A DNA stretch of 64,000 nucleotides from Zingiber officinale (Eukaryota > Streptophyta > Magnoliopsida > Zingiberales > Zingiberaceae). Below the pieces are notes generated by a model that was given only the letters and a program-made list of their open reading frames with translations, had not been told where the DNA came from and ran no database searches. Every line of letters begins with the position of its first letter. The first letter of the stretch is position 1. The position numbers were made by a program, and so were the translations under genes. Positions 10,502 to 22,039 of this stretch are shown here, one piece after another. The stretch lies in assembly GCF_018446385.1 (NCBI RefSeq), contig NC_055990.1, positions 25,159,726 to 25,223,725 on the forward strand, written 5' to 3'.

Positions 10502-12225
10502 GTTAGACTACCTTGAAGTCTCACATCAACGTCCTAAGTATTGACATTCTACTCTGTTGATAATGTGGGCCATTAGTTAAGCGCTTATAAACTATGAAAC
10601 ATTGGTTCAATTAGTCTTCAAGAGATCAAATAAGGCTGGCCGGGAAGAATGCTTCGACATATCATCTTGTTTCATGTTCGAGTGATGATGTTTATCATAA
10701 ATCTTGCACTGCATTAAGTTATATATGGATAAGACATTTAGATAATTCATATGCCAAGTATCCCTAGTAGGCATTTAATTTAAATCTTATTATCGTTCGA
10801 TGGTCGCCGGTATGTTTCCACCAGAATGTGGTGCTTCTGCAGAAGGTGAGATGAAATGTCTCCTTTCCCTCAAAAGGGTGGTCAGTGTAGGTGGAGTCGA
10901 GCAGAGGTTAAAGACTCGTAATTGTACCTTGTGTGGAGGAGACTTATCCCTGTATTGAGCAACTATAAGCTAGTCCATCTGTGCATTTATCATCTAACTC
11001 TTCTGATGGAAATCCTTACTGTTACGTTTTCATGGGATACCCAATTAACTAGTGGGTGGTATATTTGTTATAATGGATGGACGTATGTTCTCGGAAAAAA
11101 AATCTCTTACATTCTAGAACGTGTAAACATAAGATGCTGGATTTTATGATCATCTGTGCGAGCACTTTCAGATTTACCCTCCCTGATAGGACCAAACCAA
11201 TCATCTGATTCAATGTTACTTGCTTTATCACACCATCCCCTATCACAGCATTACAGCCAATAGCCAAAAAACCTGATCGATCACCCTTCTTTCAGTTGTT
11301 TTGTTGATACACAAAAATCAAGAAATGAAAAAATGTGACTATATAGTCTACCAGATGTATTTCTCTCTTGCTTAGACTATAGTGATCCAATTCCTCGCAT
11401 CGTGTTACATTTACCATGAAGCTGAGTCAATACCTGTGATTTTCAGGTGGATATTGTTGTAGGGCAAGTGCTGGAAACTAGCTAGTTCTGAACAAGTGAT
11501 GAATTGAAGGCTCTTGAGGAAATGTCTAGGTGCATGCATGTCATTGCTTCTTTGTAGTTTTCATTATACACACCCACAGAATATTCACATAGATTGTTCC
11601 TATTAAATTCTTTTATTATTATTATCTGATTGACATGCTTATTTGGTTTCTCCGATCCTTCACAGGCTAGAAAATCTTCTCAACTCAATTAATTAGCTTT
11701 GTGCCAAAGGCTGTATCGGGAAGGTTTGGCTTGTGTCCGTAGGCTCCCTACTTTTTTTCTGATTGGTTGTGAAATAATATCATCTGTGTTTATTTATGTG
11801 AATTATGTAATAATGACTATAATCTCCAGGGCATTCTTTTTTAATAATATTAAATGTGATAGTGTTATTCCACTCTGAAATTCTCCAGTTGTATTACAGT
11901 CATACCGATCTTAAACTAGGCATCATTTAGGGCATCTGCATTGGGAAGTTAGAAGCTCTTTGAGATATTTGTGAAATAAAAAAAGGTGAAGAAAAAACTC
12001 AAATTATTATGGATTCAAAGTTTGAGGTTTGTAATTTAAGAGTAGTGAAACTTACTCTTTTATCTTAAAATTAATAATGAGTGAGACTATAAAAAAAAAA
12101 ATTGTAGGAAGGTTTTTTTTTAATAGGAAGAGTAATAAGTTCTTATATTTTTGACGTGGTATATTGAAGAATCATTCCTCTAGAATTTAAATATCCATAA
12201 TCTTAGTAAATCAACATTTGCAAAC
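10502..12225. other. 3' region of SEC14-like gene and spacer
   Basis: The first few hundred bases after the stop codon at 10499-10501 are likely 3' UTR, with several AATAAA-like words further on but no decisive poly(A) signal. The rest is AT-rich spacer. Short ORFs here show no recognisable domains. Confidence 0.5.
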
Positions 12226-12297
12226 GGTTCTATGGTGTAGTGGTTAGCACTCTGGACTTTGAATCCAGCGACCTGGGTTCGAATCCCGGTAGGACCT
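12226..12297 (+). tRNA. tRNA-Gln (anticodon TTG)
   Basis: The 72-nt gene folds as a complete cloverleaf. The acceptor stem is GGTTCTA with TAGGACC (one T-G wobble). The A box is TGGTGTAGTGG. The anticodon stem-loop CTGGA-CTTTGAA-TCCAG has anticodon TTG, and the T arm with B box is GGTTCGAATCC. The discriminator base is T and CCA is not encoded, as expected for a nuclear gene. A TTTTT run at 12300-12304 is a good RNA polymerase III terminator. It reads CAA glutamine codons. It shows no sign of decay and no flanking duplication, so it is a real gene rather than a SINE head. Confidence 0.95.
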
Positions 12298-12299
12298 TC

Positions 12300-12304
12300 T
12301 TTTT
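12300..12304 (+). terminator. RNA polymerase III T-run terminator of tRNA-Gln
   Basis: Five consecutive T residues lie two bases after the tRNA discriminator base, the usual pol III stop signal. Confidence 0.85.
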
Positions 12305-14138
12305 GTCCCCTTCTTCCTAATTAATTTTTAAACACTGCAAAATAAAATGTCACGTGAAGATAAAGTTAGAGATGTTGCCATGGTATAAAGTTAACAAATC
12401 CGTGAATCCATAATTCTATCCTCCAGCGTCTAACGTAGTCACTGGTCTACGTGGAAACCATGTTATTCTACTCCACTAATTCTATCCTCATCCAAAACTT
12501 TTAATTAATCTATAAAAAAAAAATATAGCTAGTTTCATAAATAGCTTGGTTCGTAATGATATCACATAATTAAAAGATGTTTGACTTTGAATCGTCTGTT
12601 ATGTTTAATAGCTAATAAAAACATTTTATAGCATCAGACCCGTCATTCCAGTGCTGGTTAGAATAAGGGTTCCTTCACCTTAAAATAGGCCTGATAAAAA
12701 TATTTGCTATTTTAGTTTCAAAAACTTGTGTTTAATATTTAATATTTCTTTTCTATTATACCAGATCTAAAGTCTAAACCGACAAACTTTGGGGAAATGT
12801 AAATTCAACGTGTTTTAAATTAAACACTGGGGATCAGAATGAAAGCGTAGATCCATGAATTGCCAGGAGATCAGGATGCCAACAGTGACCCGACACTTGG
12901 ACATCAATCGTAATCTTTAATTTAATTTACAAAACTGCCCTTCTTGTCCATACTTTCTGTTTCTGTGAATATTATATTATTATGCGGTCGTTTCTTTTGA
13001 AGGTTGGACTTTGGAGGAGTGCGTGCCGACGAAGCGGGGAGTTTACTCGTGACTTTATTCGCCACTCAGTTGGCATGATACTTTTTAGTTGTATCGTAGT
13101 ATTAATGTGTAATTTTTTAAATATAATAATATTTATAAACTAAAAAAATTAAAAAAATATATTAATATATTCATACGTTAATGGTAATGTTAATGTCCTT
13201 GTCGGAACATCCGTATTCTGACTTTAGAATTTAGGATTAATAATTATTACAATATAAATATATTTAAGATGAATTTAAACTTTATATAAGGTAAAAATTC
13301 TCAAATGGAAAAGTTACTTACATGCTACAACCTATAAAAACATAAGCCGTCGATTTAAATTGGACCGTCAGATTGATCCTCTTCATTAAACAATTTAAAT
13401 GAATTGAATTGAAATTTTATCAACTCAGGTTCATCGTGATCCGACTCATCTAGGCCTATGACCCACATGGATCGGCCCATAACAGACTTGGATTGGTCCG
13501 TGAATTGAGAAACTCATGTAAATTAAATTTATATCAATTTATTATCTTTTTTATTATAATTTTAAAATAAAAATAGTACTTTTCTAAGTACTGGTTTGTA
13601 TTTATTTATATTTAAAATATATATTTATTGATACATTTAATTGATAAAATCTTTCCAAACTAAAACATTGAAGATATGAAATATTTTTTAATTTTTTTAA
13701 AAAAAAAATGATAGGTTCGCGGGTTGACCCGCCAAATCCGTAACCCGCCTTGAATTGGGTTGGGTTAAAAATTCCCAACCCACTAAGTTGATAGGTCAAC
13801 TCATCTTGCCCCACCAAATAATTGGCTCATTATGGACCAACTCGCTCCGCTATGGGTTGATCCATCTAAGAATTTTATGAAAAATTATCATAATTTTAAT
13901 GATTTAACATGAGTTTAAAATTTAAAATATATAATATTAAAAAACTATTTACTAATTTAATTAAAATTATTTAAACTTCACTAGAACTACCTTTAAAATA
14001 TTTATAGAAGCTATTTTAATATATTAATATTGAAATATTCTAATCTTAAATTCAAAATCTTAAAACACGTTATAAATGTAACATCTAGATAATATAAATT
14101 TTAAATCTTAAATTCATCTTGATAATTTATTAACTAGA
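12305..14138. other. AT-rich spacer with a possible old hAT-type MITE
   Basis: No gene is visible. Around 13690-13870 the sequence carries GGTTGACCCGCC, AACCCGCC, TTGGGTTGGGTT and GACCAACTCGC. This vocabulary is shared with the hAT-type MITE at 19478-20039 and common in plant hAT-derived MITEs. I could not define ends or a target duplication. The remainder is very AT-rich. Confidence 0.35.
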
Positions 14139-14711
14139 TGAAGATCTCGCTCCTCTCTATAAAATAAATCAAATCAAGGAAGGGGTCTCTGACAATGACC
14201 TTTCGATACTCAACTTAGAAACAATAGTAAGAAGGAAAATCGAAAAAATGAGATGAATCTTATCTTTCTTCGTACCTAGTATACACTTTTATACCTTTCT
14301 TAGTGACCTTCTATCTTCTTCTGTTTAATGATATTAATTATCAACATAAGACATCTTTGTCTTGACTTCTTCGCATCAAATGATAGATGGAGTGTTGTCT
14401 TTTATTTTCTCTTCTAAGTATCTGTCTTTTCCTCTTTTATTATTTTATCGGTTCATTATTAATACATACAATGTCAATGTCATATCCCGAGGCGAATGGG
14501 TGGCCCGCTTAGCCCTCCCTCCTATCGACCAGGCTGATCGGACATTGGTTCATCCAAACGACGGATCAAATAGTGGCTCCTCCGATCGGCTACTGTAGCC
14601 ACTTCTCGCTCGGGTCGGCCTAGCTTAAGCCATGGTGTTACGCCTTAACTTTGACCTACACCGTGGCAGTTGACTCGTGTCAGGTAGGCTCCTCTTTATC
14701 ACCACATCACA
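14139..14711 (-). repeat. 3' LTR of the Tat-like gypsy element
   Basis: Collinear with 23747-24327 over its whole length. Shared words include GAAGATCTCGCT, GAAACAATAGTA, TACCTAGTATA, TTTATACCTTTCTTAGTGAC, TTAATGATATTAATTATC, ACATCTTTGTCTTGACTT and TTTTATTATTTTATCG. Read on the minus strand it begins TGTGATG. The copies differ by many substitutions and a few indels, with many of the G/C positions of this copy replaced by A/T in the other. Confidence 0.85.
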
Positions 14712-14724
14712 AGCCTCCCCCTTT
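14712..14724 (-). promoter_or_regulatory. Polypurine tract of the gypsy element
   Basis: On the minus strand this reads AAAGGGGGAGGCT and abuts the TG start of the 3' LTR. This is where plus-strand DNA synthesis would be primed during reverse transcription. It fixes both the element's orientation and the LTR boundary. Confidence 0.75.
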
Positions 14725-15478
14725 AATCGAAGGAGGCTGTAACTCTGACTAATTGGACAGTTGGTGCCTTAGGAGATTTTCCAAGTCCGATCGGACTGTG
14801 TTCAGTCCTTAATCGTTGATCGACCCACAAGACAACGTCATTCGGCTTCATTGGCTGTGTTGTGCCTATAGATCTATCGGGCCGTGGCTGGGGCGGATGG
14901 TGCCTAAGACGTTCAGCCCTGTGATCTGTCCTCTGTAACGCTCGGGACGATAGGAAGCACTGACCCGTCCCCTGTACCGGCCGGAACAATGGGAAACAAA
15001 ACTTGGCGGCTAAACTTCCTTTCCTTGTGCATCCTTGGGCGAGCATAGTCGTGGCTAACATCATCCAAATTCTCAAAGACCGTGCAAAATCCTGATAATT
15101 ATGGACAAGCACGCGACCATACCTTTTTAATTAAGTTCATTAAATGTTATCCGGTGACCGAAGGACACATGTCCCGTACTGCCCCCCGCCGCACGCTTAA
15201 TGTGACAGGCAGATATCCAATTACGACACGACGTGCGCCTTTTCAAATTCAACGTTTGGATCTGCTTCTAGGTTTACGTAAATCTGGATCGGACTGCGGA
15301 GGTCGATCGGTCGTGAGGTTTATAAACCTCGCGTGCGTTACCGTCTTCCTCACTTTGAGTCTTTGTCTTCGGGCTTCCGATGATATTTCGTTTTCTTCTA
15401 TTTTTTCGGTGATCTTTCCAGTAAGCTTCTTCCTTCTTCCAATCAAATTTTTTCATTGCATTTCAATCTCTGTTTTCG

Positions 15479-17853
15479 ATGGCAAGTTCCTCTCATCCCC
15501 CCGTCGTTGTCCCTGGGCTCTAGTATACTTCCATCGAGTCCAGGTTCAACGGCGGTGAAGTTGAGAGTTTGAGAGTTGTTTACGAAATTCCGTCCGATTA
15601 TCAAATTACTCTTCCTTCGACTTTTGACCATTCGAGCGAACCGCCTCCCGATTTTGTATGCTTCTTTAGGGATCAATTCACCGTCAGTCTGCGATTTCCT
15701 GTCCACCATTTATTTTCTGCCATCTGTAAATATTTTCATATTTCTCTCTACTAATTAGTCTCAAACTCTTTTAGGTTGTTGTGTGGGGTTGCTATCCTTT
15801 TATGCCTGCACGACATTCCTTTACCCCCTCGGCTCTTCAACTACTTCTATTATCCTAAATTGTCCGAGTCGTGGATCTTTCTATTTTGAGCCCAAGTGGG
15901 CTTGGTCTTCTTCCATAAGATGTCGTCCTCCAATAAGTATTGGAAGGACTATTATTTTTTCGTTCGCTTTCCAGAGCGGCCTGATTTCCCGACCGGCTAG
16001 TAGCTTGAAGTGGCGAACACCCCGATGCTCAAAAAGTACAACAGTCGACCGGACTACCTCCATATAGCTTCACACTTGGCAGGTCATAAGTACCATATCC
16101 ATAAGTTGCTGCATGAGAGAATCCTCTACGTGTTCGGCTTGAGCTCAATCCGCACGAAGCTCCCGTCTAGCTTAGGTATGCTCCTCTTCTTCTCCTTAGT
16201 TGAATCTAACTGATTTTTTTCTCCTTTTTTGTAACCCACATTATGTTAAGGGCGTGTTTAGCAGGCAAGAGCAAACTAGTGGACATGGAGATCAATGTCA
16301 CGGCCGTAGTCGAGCTGGAGGGTCGTTGCTTGCAACTGGTCGGCTCCCACGAGGATCCGCTCAGAGAGAGCACAGGAGCCCCAGCTCAAGGGAGCGAAGG
16401 AGTAGCCAGTCGTACAGCTGGTGGTGAAGCGATTGGCGTAGCAAATCCTCCACCAGAACAGCTTTCGGTGATTCCGGTCAACAAGGCTTCAGAATCAGCT
16501 TCTTATAGGGAGTCGTTGATAAGCTGAAAGAGGCGTCACACGAAGATTACCACCTGATCTACCACCTCCTCTACACAGACACCAAACAAGACCAACCCAC
16601 GTCTTACATCCGAGCGGGGCAAAACCTCCACACCTACGCCCGAGCAAGCGATGGTCGTCTCGCATACTTCGCTTTTATCCGATCGGGCGTCGTCTTTGTC
16701 TAGCCTGCCACAAGGAACAATTTGTGCGCCATCAGTCGCTTTCATACCGCCTCCACCTCTGCCAAAGGCTCAGAAGTCTCGAATCCGATCGGTGTCGGCC
16801 TCCCAGTCGATTGGTAGAGTAACCTCAGCCCCCGCCCGCTCTGAGTGGCCGACGCCATATAACGGTGATCATTCATCTGCCCACAGATGAGTGGCTTGAC
16901 TCTGACAGCGCTGAATCCCGAACCCCAGAGCACCAAATAATTATCCAGGGATTGCTCGCACAGATATGGGTCGGTGCCCGAGCTAGTGCGGCGGTTATGC
17001 CTCTAGGGGTGCTCACCGACAGTCATACCCAAATGTCCACTGGGATAAGTATTTTACTTGCATGTTACTATTTATCACCGCTCAACCCTAATAAATTCCT
17101 GCTTCCTCACAGTATTGGATAGAGAGTCTGGCCATGTGTCAAAGACTCACATTTTTGGAGCAAGAAGTTAAGCAGAAGCGCGCTCCGAGCAGCCAGGAAG
17201 CGGCTTCTCAGGTGTAGTTGGAGCAAAAGAACGCTGAGGTGGCTCAATTAAGAGTCGATCTGAGTAGGAGCTCTAAGCAGCTGGAGGCGGAGAAAAGCAG
17301 AGGCGCCGAGCAGGCTACGCAATTGGCTCGGCTTGATAAACAGGTCAACTCCTTTGAGTCCAAACTCAACTTGGCCAACACTAGGAAGTTCTAGGCCATC
17401 GAGAACTTAGAGATAAAAAATAAGGAGTTTTGGGTGCTGGTTCAAAACTTAATGGAGGTTGAGTCTGCACTAAAGGCCGAGCGGGATGAACGATCGGCCG
17501 AGCAAACCGCCGCGAAGACCCAACTTATTGCAAAAGATGGAGAGCTCGCCTTGAAAGATGAAGAGCTGGCAGCGTTAAAGGCAGAGCCGGAAGCCTCCCG
17601 ATCGGCCCTGGCGACATATCAAGGGGTCGAGTCTAGTAGGTTCGAGCTCATGAAGTAGGCCTACATCCACTCGAACACCTTTAATGACAAGGTTGTTGAT
17701 CGGGCACTCCGTCTATTCAACCTTGCTTTCGACGGGACGCTCGACCAACTGAAGGAAGGCAGCTACCTCCCAACCGCTCTGACAAGCAAGGTCATTAGTC
17801 GGGACAAGCTGACTAAGTCGCTGCTCGACGATGCTTTGGATTATCTGGAGTGA
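15479..17853 (+). pseudogene. Antisense extra ORF (aORF) of the Tat-like element, disrupted
   Basis: A coding-like block on the strand opposite to gag-pol starts ATGGCAAGTTCCTCTCATCC and ends at the TGA of 17851-17853. Fragments in different frames include VVYEIPSDYQITLPSTFDH, PPPDFVCFFRDQF, MSSSNKYWKDYYFFVRFP and YHIHKLLHERILYVFGLS. The C-terminal part is rich in E, K and A with heptad-like spacing (17260-17640), suggesting a coiled coil, and ends near LDQLKEGSYLPTALTSKVI. This matches what is known of the conserved antisense ORF between pol and the 3' LTR in Tat/Retand elements, whose function is unknown. Frameshifts and several stops break it here. Confidence 0.65.
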
Positions 17854-18139
17854 GTTTGCTTGAGTGAATTTTGTATTGTCCCTTATTCGCTTGTAAGTGT
17901 TATGCGAGTATTAATGGATGGTCGCCCGTTCGGCGGACCTTTTTATCTAATGTCGATCTTTCGTTCTGCGCCATTCGGCTTTTCCTTTTCATATTTTTAG
18001 ATGTTCATTGCACTACTGCTCGTGGTTAGGGATGCGAACCACTTACCATGAAGCAAAATATTTCATAGTGTGGCTCCATGGTCTACCGATCGACGTCATA
18101 TTATTTACTTGGATGAGCCATTTTTTATCAGTCCCGGGT

Positions 18140-18618
18140 TTATAGTCGCTGCTCGACTGTTGATGTAGACAAGAGTTTTAATGTCGTCGCTCAACCGTTG
18201 AATGACATAGACGAGGATTTAAGGTCATCGCTCGACCGTTGAATGGCGTACACCAGGGTTTAAAGTCACCGCTCGACCATTGATGACGACAAGGATTTAA
18301 GGTTGTCGCTGCTCGACCGTTAATGGCGACAAGGGTTTAATGTCGCCGCTCAACCGTTGATGACGATAAGGGTTTAAGATAGCTACTCGATCATTGAATG
18401 GCGTAGACGGGGGTTTAAGGTCACCGCTCGACCATTGAATAGTGTAGATGGGGGTAAAGGTCGTCGCTCAATCGTTGAATGGTGTAGATGGGGGTTTAAC
18501 GTCACCGCTCTACCGTTGACGAAGATTAGGTCGCCGCTCTACCGTTGACGAACACTGGGGTTTAAGGTCGTCGCTCAACCGTTGATGACGACAATGGTTT
18601 ATAATCGCCGCTCAACTT
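18140..18618. repeat. Minisatellite of about 40-46 bp in the 3' region of the gypsy element
   Basis: About ten or eleven imperfect copies of a unit such as GTCGCCGCTCGACCGTTGA followed by TGGCGTAGACGGGGGTTTAAG run head to tail. Unit length varies because GTTGAATGGCGTAGACGGG alternates with GTTGATGACGACAAGGG. The array lies between the integrase end and the antisense ORF. Tandem arrays at this place are typical of Tat-lineage elements and can seed satellite DNA. Confidence 0.85.
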
Positions 18619-18734
18619 TTAACTTGGTTGATCGGCTCAAGAGTCTGACAAACTTTGGCTTTTATTCATATCTGTCCTACATCCAGAAGACATATACACA
18701 AATACATCTATATTTGCTCATGCACCTCTCACCC

Positions 18735-20260
18735 AGGCTTGTAGGATTAGAGATGATTCACGCTCCATGCCCGCTCGAGCCGTCTTCCGTCTTCATCCTA
18801 CAAGTAGTAGGCCCTCGAGCGGAGTTTCTATATGACCTTGTAAGGTCCCACTCATGACGCCTCGAGCTTGGTGACGTCCCCGACTGACTTGATTCTCTTC
18901 CAGGCCATATCATCGACCTAGAAATACCTCGAGATCACCCTTTGGTTGTAGTTCTACCTTATCCGTTGTCGGTATGACATTAGCTAAACGACAGCTTTAT
19001 CCCCTACTTCATCCACCAAGTCAAGCTCCATTAACCTTCGCTCGATGTTTCCCTCGTCGTAGAGTTGCACTCGGTCGGATTATATCCCCACCTCTACGGG
19101 GATCACCGCTTCTCCTCCGTACACCAGCTGGAATGGTGTTACGTCAGTCGCCTCTTTTGGAGTCGTGTGAAATGCCCACAAGACACTCGGGAGCTCTTCA
19201 ACCTAGCTACCCCCGGCGTGGTCGAGTGGAGTTCGTAAGCCTCTAAGGATCTCCCAATTTGTGACTTTTGCTTGGCTGTTGCTTTAGGGTAGGCCACTGA
19301 GGTGAAGACATGCTGGATGTCATAGCCTTCGCACCACTCCCTGAGCTTCCGACTCGCCAACTGCCTCCCATTATTCGAGACGAGCCGGTGAGGGATGTCG
19401 AACCGATACAAGATGTTCTACCAGACGAATTTGATGACTATATGTTCACTTATCTTTGCCGATGGCTCAGCCTACACTAGGGGTGATCACTCAACCCGCC
19501 AAACCGACCAACCCGCTTATATCGACCCAAACTGAACCGAAAAAAATCCGCCGGATATAGGGCCGGATGTAGGGCCCTGATATTACATTATCCGATCTAA
19601 TAGGGTCGGATAGTTTTTTATCCCAATAACCGAACCAACCCGATCCGCAATCACCCCTACTTGTAGCAACTACTGTCGATAAGTTGCTACACGTTCTAGT
19701 AGTTACTGCAGATAAGCTGTTACACGTTGTAGTAGCTACTACAGATAAGTTGCTACACATTGTAGCAACTATTGACGATTAGCTACTACAACGTGTAATG
19801 AGTAATGTCTATTATCATTTTAAAATATTTTATTTTTTATTGTTTTATATTTATATTTTATATTTCATTGGATATAAGGTCGGATATCCAAATAATTGGC
19901 AATCCGTCGGATATCTGATACATAATAACCACCGGATATAGGGCCGGATGTAGGTTCTGATATTGTATTATCTGATCTAGTAGGGTTGGATAATTTTTTA
20001 TCCTAATAACTGAACCAACCCAATCCGCGATCACCCCTAGCCTACACCCACTTTGAGAAGTAGTTCACCGCGACGAGCAGGAACCTCCGCTAACCAGTCG
20101 CCATGAGAAACAGTCCCATGATGTCCATGCCTCATTGGTCAAATGGGCAAGACACCGCGGATATCTTCATCTCCTCGGCCAGTCAGCGCGGGATGTTGTG
20201 ATACCTTTGGCAGGACAGACATGTGGCTACTGTCCGAGCGGCATCCTCTTGGAGAGTTAG
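18735..20260 (-). pseudogene. Integrase region of the gypsy element, split by a MITE
   Basis: Read on the minus strand, the core shows FLLVAVNYFSKWV followed, after the MITE, by EAEPSAKISEHIVIKFVW. Then come YRFDIPHRLVSNNGRQLAS, where the expected catalytic D of a D-N-G motif has become N, and FTSVAYPKATAKQKSQ. The C-terminal module KSVGDVTKLEAS and VGPYKVI (a GPY/F-type motif) ends near 18735. Stops and a frame change interrupt it. No chromodomain follows, consistent with the Tat group. Confidence 0.75.
19478..20039. mobile_element. Composite hAT-type MITE with 8-bp TSD, nested in the integrase
   Basis: The 562-bp insertion has terminal inverted repeats TAGGGGTGATCAC and GCGATCACCCCTA, flanked by a perfect 8-bp duplication GCCTACAC (19470-19477 and 20040-20047). 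The terminal sequence and 8-bp duplication are those of hAT-superfamily insertions. Removing it rejoins the integrase reading KWV with EAEP. Inside, the 3'-terminal segment of about 108 bp occurs twice in direct orientation (19551-19659 and 19932-20039), so the first 182 bp alone already look like a small complete element. Between the copies lie repeats of GATAAGTTGCTACACGTTGTAG type. No transposase is encoded. Confidence 0.85.
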
Positions 20261-20639
20261 TTAAAAATATTCGACCAAGAGAATCTTTCGAGTCAGCGAA
20301 CGGTCGCCCAGATGGCTTCCACAAGAGCCAAGATGTACTTCTTGGAGTATATATTTCATGTCCTCCGAACTCACACATTTGAGTAGTAACCTTGAGAAAG
20401 ATCTCTTATAAAGCTGCTCTCCGATCAGGGTGAATGACCCGACCCTCTTCTTTAATAGTCCTGTTGCCTCCTGGTCGACCAGCATGTTATCCGCTTGGAG
20501 GGATTCAATCAGCGGCATTCTCCAGTCACTCGAGAGGATCACTCCCTCCATCCAGTCGATGTGTGCCACCAATAAAACTTGTTCGATCAGCTGGCTGATC
20601 ACAACTAGTGATAATGGACTAGCTAACTTAGCTAGTTTA

Positions 20640-21390
20640 TCCGTTACTCGATTGTCCGATCGGGGGATCTTTTGGGCAGTGCTCCTCAAAGGCTTCTACA
20701 TATGACTTGAGTTGGGAGCTACTAATCTTGAACGTCCCTAATAGCGGTTGGGCGCCCAAGTGAGAGTCCAAATGAATAAGGACTTTTGTGGCTCCGACAT
20801 ATCGTGCTGTCTGTAAGTCGGCTATCAAGGCTTCATACTTAGCGTTGTTATTGGTGGCCTGATAGTCCAGCCGAATAGAAAGTTGTATCCAATCTTCCAG
20901 CGATGAGATGAGCAGAATGTCGATCTCGCTTCCTTGTCGAGTGGATGAACCATCATCATATATTCTCCAGGTTGCTGCTGGTTCGACGTTTGGACCTCTG
21001 TGATGAAATCGGCCAAGGCTTGAGCTTTGATTGTCGTTCGGGGTTGACATTGAATATCAAACTCGCTTAGTTTGGTTGTCCATTTGATTAGCCGTCTGGA
21101 TGCTTCTGGGTTGAAGAGGGTTCTTCCTAGCGTACTATTGGTAATGACAATGATCGGATGAGCGAGGAAGTACGGACAATTCTTTGAGCGGTTAACACTA
21201 GCGCATAAGTTAATTTTTCAAGACAGGTGTAGCGGGACTCTGCATCTTTCAATATATGGCTTAGAAAATATACGGGTTGTTGTTCAGAGCCATTCTGCTT
21301 AACTAATGTCAAGTCGACCGCATACTCAGTGGCCGACAGATAGATCCAGAGCGCCTCCCCAATGCTTGGCTTAGCTAACACAGGCAAGGA
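20640..21390 (-). pseudogene. RNase H region of the gypsy element
   Basis: Minus-strand fragments LWIYLSATEYAVDLTLV, QQPVYFLSHILKDAESRY and LEKLTYALVLTAQR form the RT-connection/RNase H part. They are followed by YDGSSTRQGSEIDILL and YQATNNNAKYEALIADLQTAR. This second block matches the additional archaeal-type RNase H found in Tat elements (N-N-x-A-E-Y-E-A-L pattern, here N-N-A-K-Y-E-A-L). Frame changes separate the blocks. Not functional. Confidence 0.7.
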
Positions 21391-21456
21391 GTTAAGATAC
21401 TCCTTGAGCTATTCTAGCGCCCGATCGCACTTCGCGCCCCACTTGAATTTTATCAC

Positions 21457-22012
21457 TCAGCATAGCACCTTGAAGAACGGTAGACTCCGGTCAGATGACT
21501 TGGATATGAATCTAGACAGTGCGGTGATCCGTTTGGTCAGTCGTTGGACCTCCTTCAAGCTATGGGGCGGGGGCATGTCTTGTAACGCCTTCAGTTTGCT
21601 CAGATTCGCCTCGATACCCCGTTCGGTGACCATATCTCCAAGGAAGCATCCACTCTTAACGCCGAACAGACTCTTGCTCGAGTTTAGCTTTATCTCATAT
21701 GTTCTCAAGGTTCGACATATTTCTTCAATATCCGCATATAGATCAATAGCTCAGATTGACTTTATTAATATGTTATCGACGTATACCTCCAAGTTGCAGT
21801 CGATCTGCTTCCGAAACACCTTATTCATTAGCCTCTGGTAGGTGGTAACATCGTTCTTTAGTCCGAACGACTTGACGTTGTAGCAAAACGTTCCATCGGT
21901 CGTGATAAAGCTAACTTTTTCCTGATCTTCCTTGGCGAGCGACACTTGGTGGTAACCTTTACGCGTCGAGCATGCAGATAAACTCACAGCCTACTGTAGA
22001 GTCCACCATCTA
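21457..22012 (-). pseudogene. Reverse transcriptase region of the gypsy element, truncated at its front
   Basis: Minus-strand reading gives MLDA, then KGYHQVSLAKEDQEKVSF, FCYNVKSFGLKNDVTTYQ and LEVYVDNILIKS. The active-site YVDD has become YVDN. Then follow KLNSSKSLFGVKSGCFLG and LKALQDMPPPHSLKEVQRL. The region before MLDA, which should hold the protease active site and the first RT motifs, is missing: the sequence jumps at about 22010-22040 to the gag-proximal protease region. Confidence 0.75.
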
Positions 22013-22039
22013 GTCATGAGTTTATCTGCAGTAGGCTGT

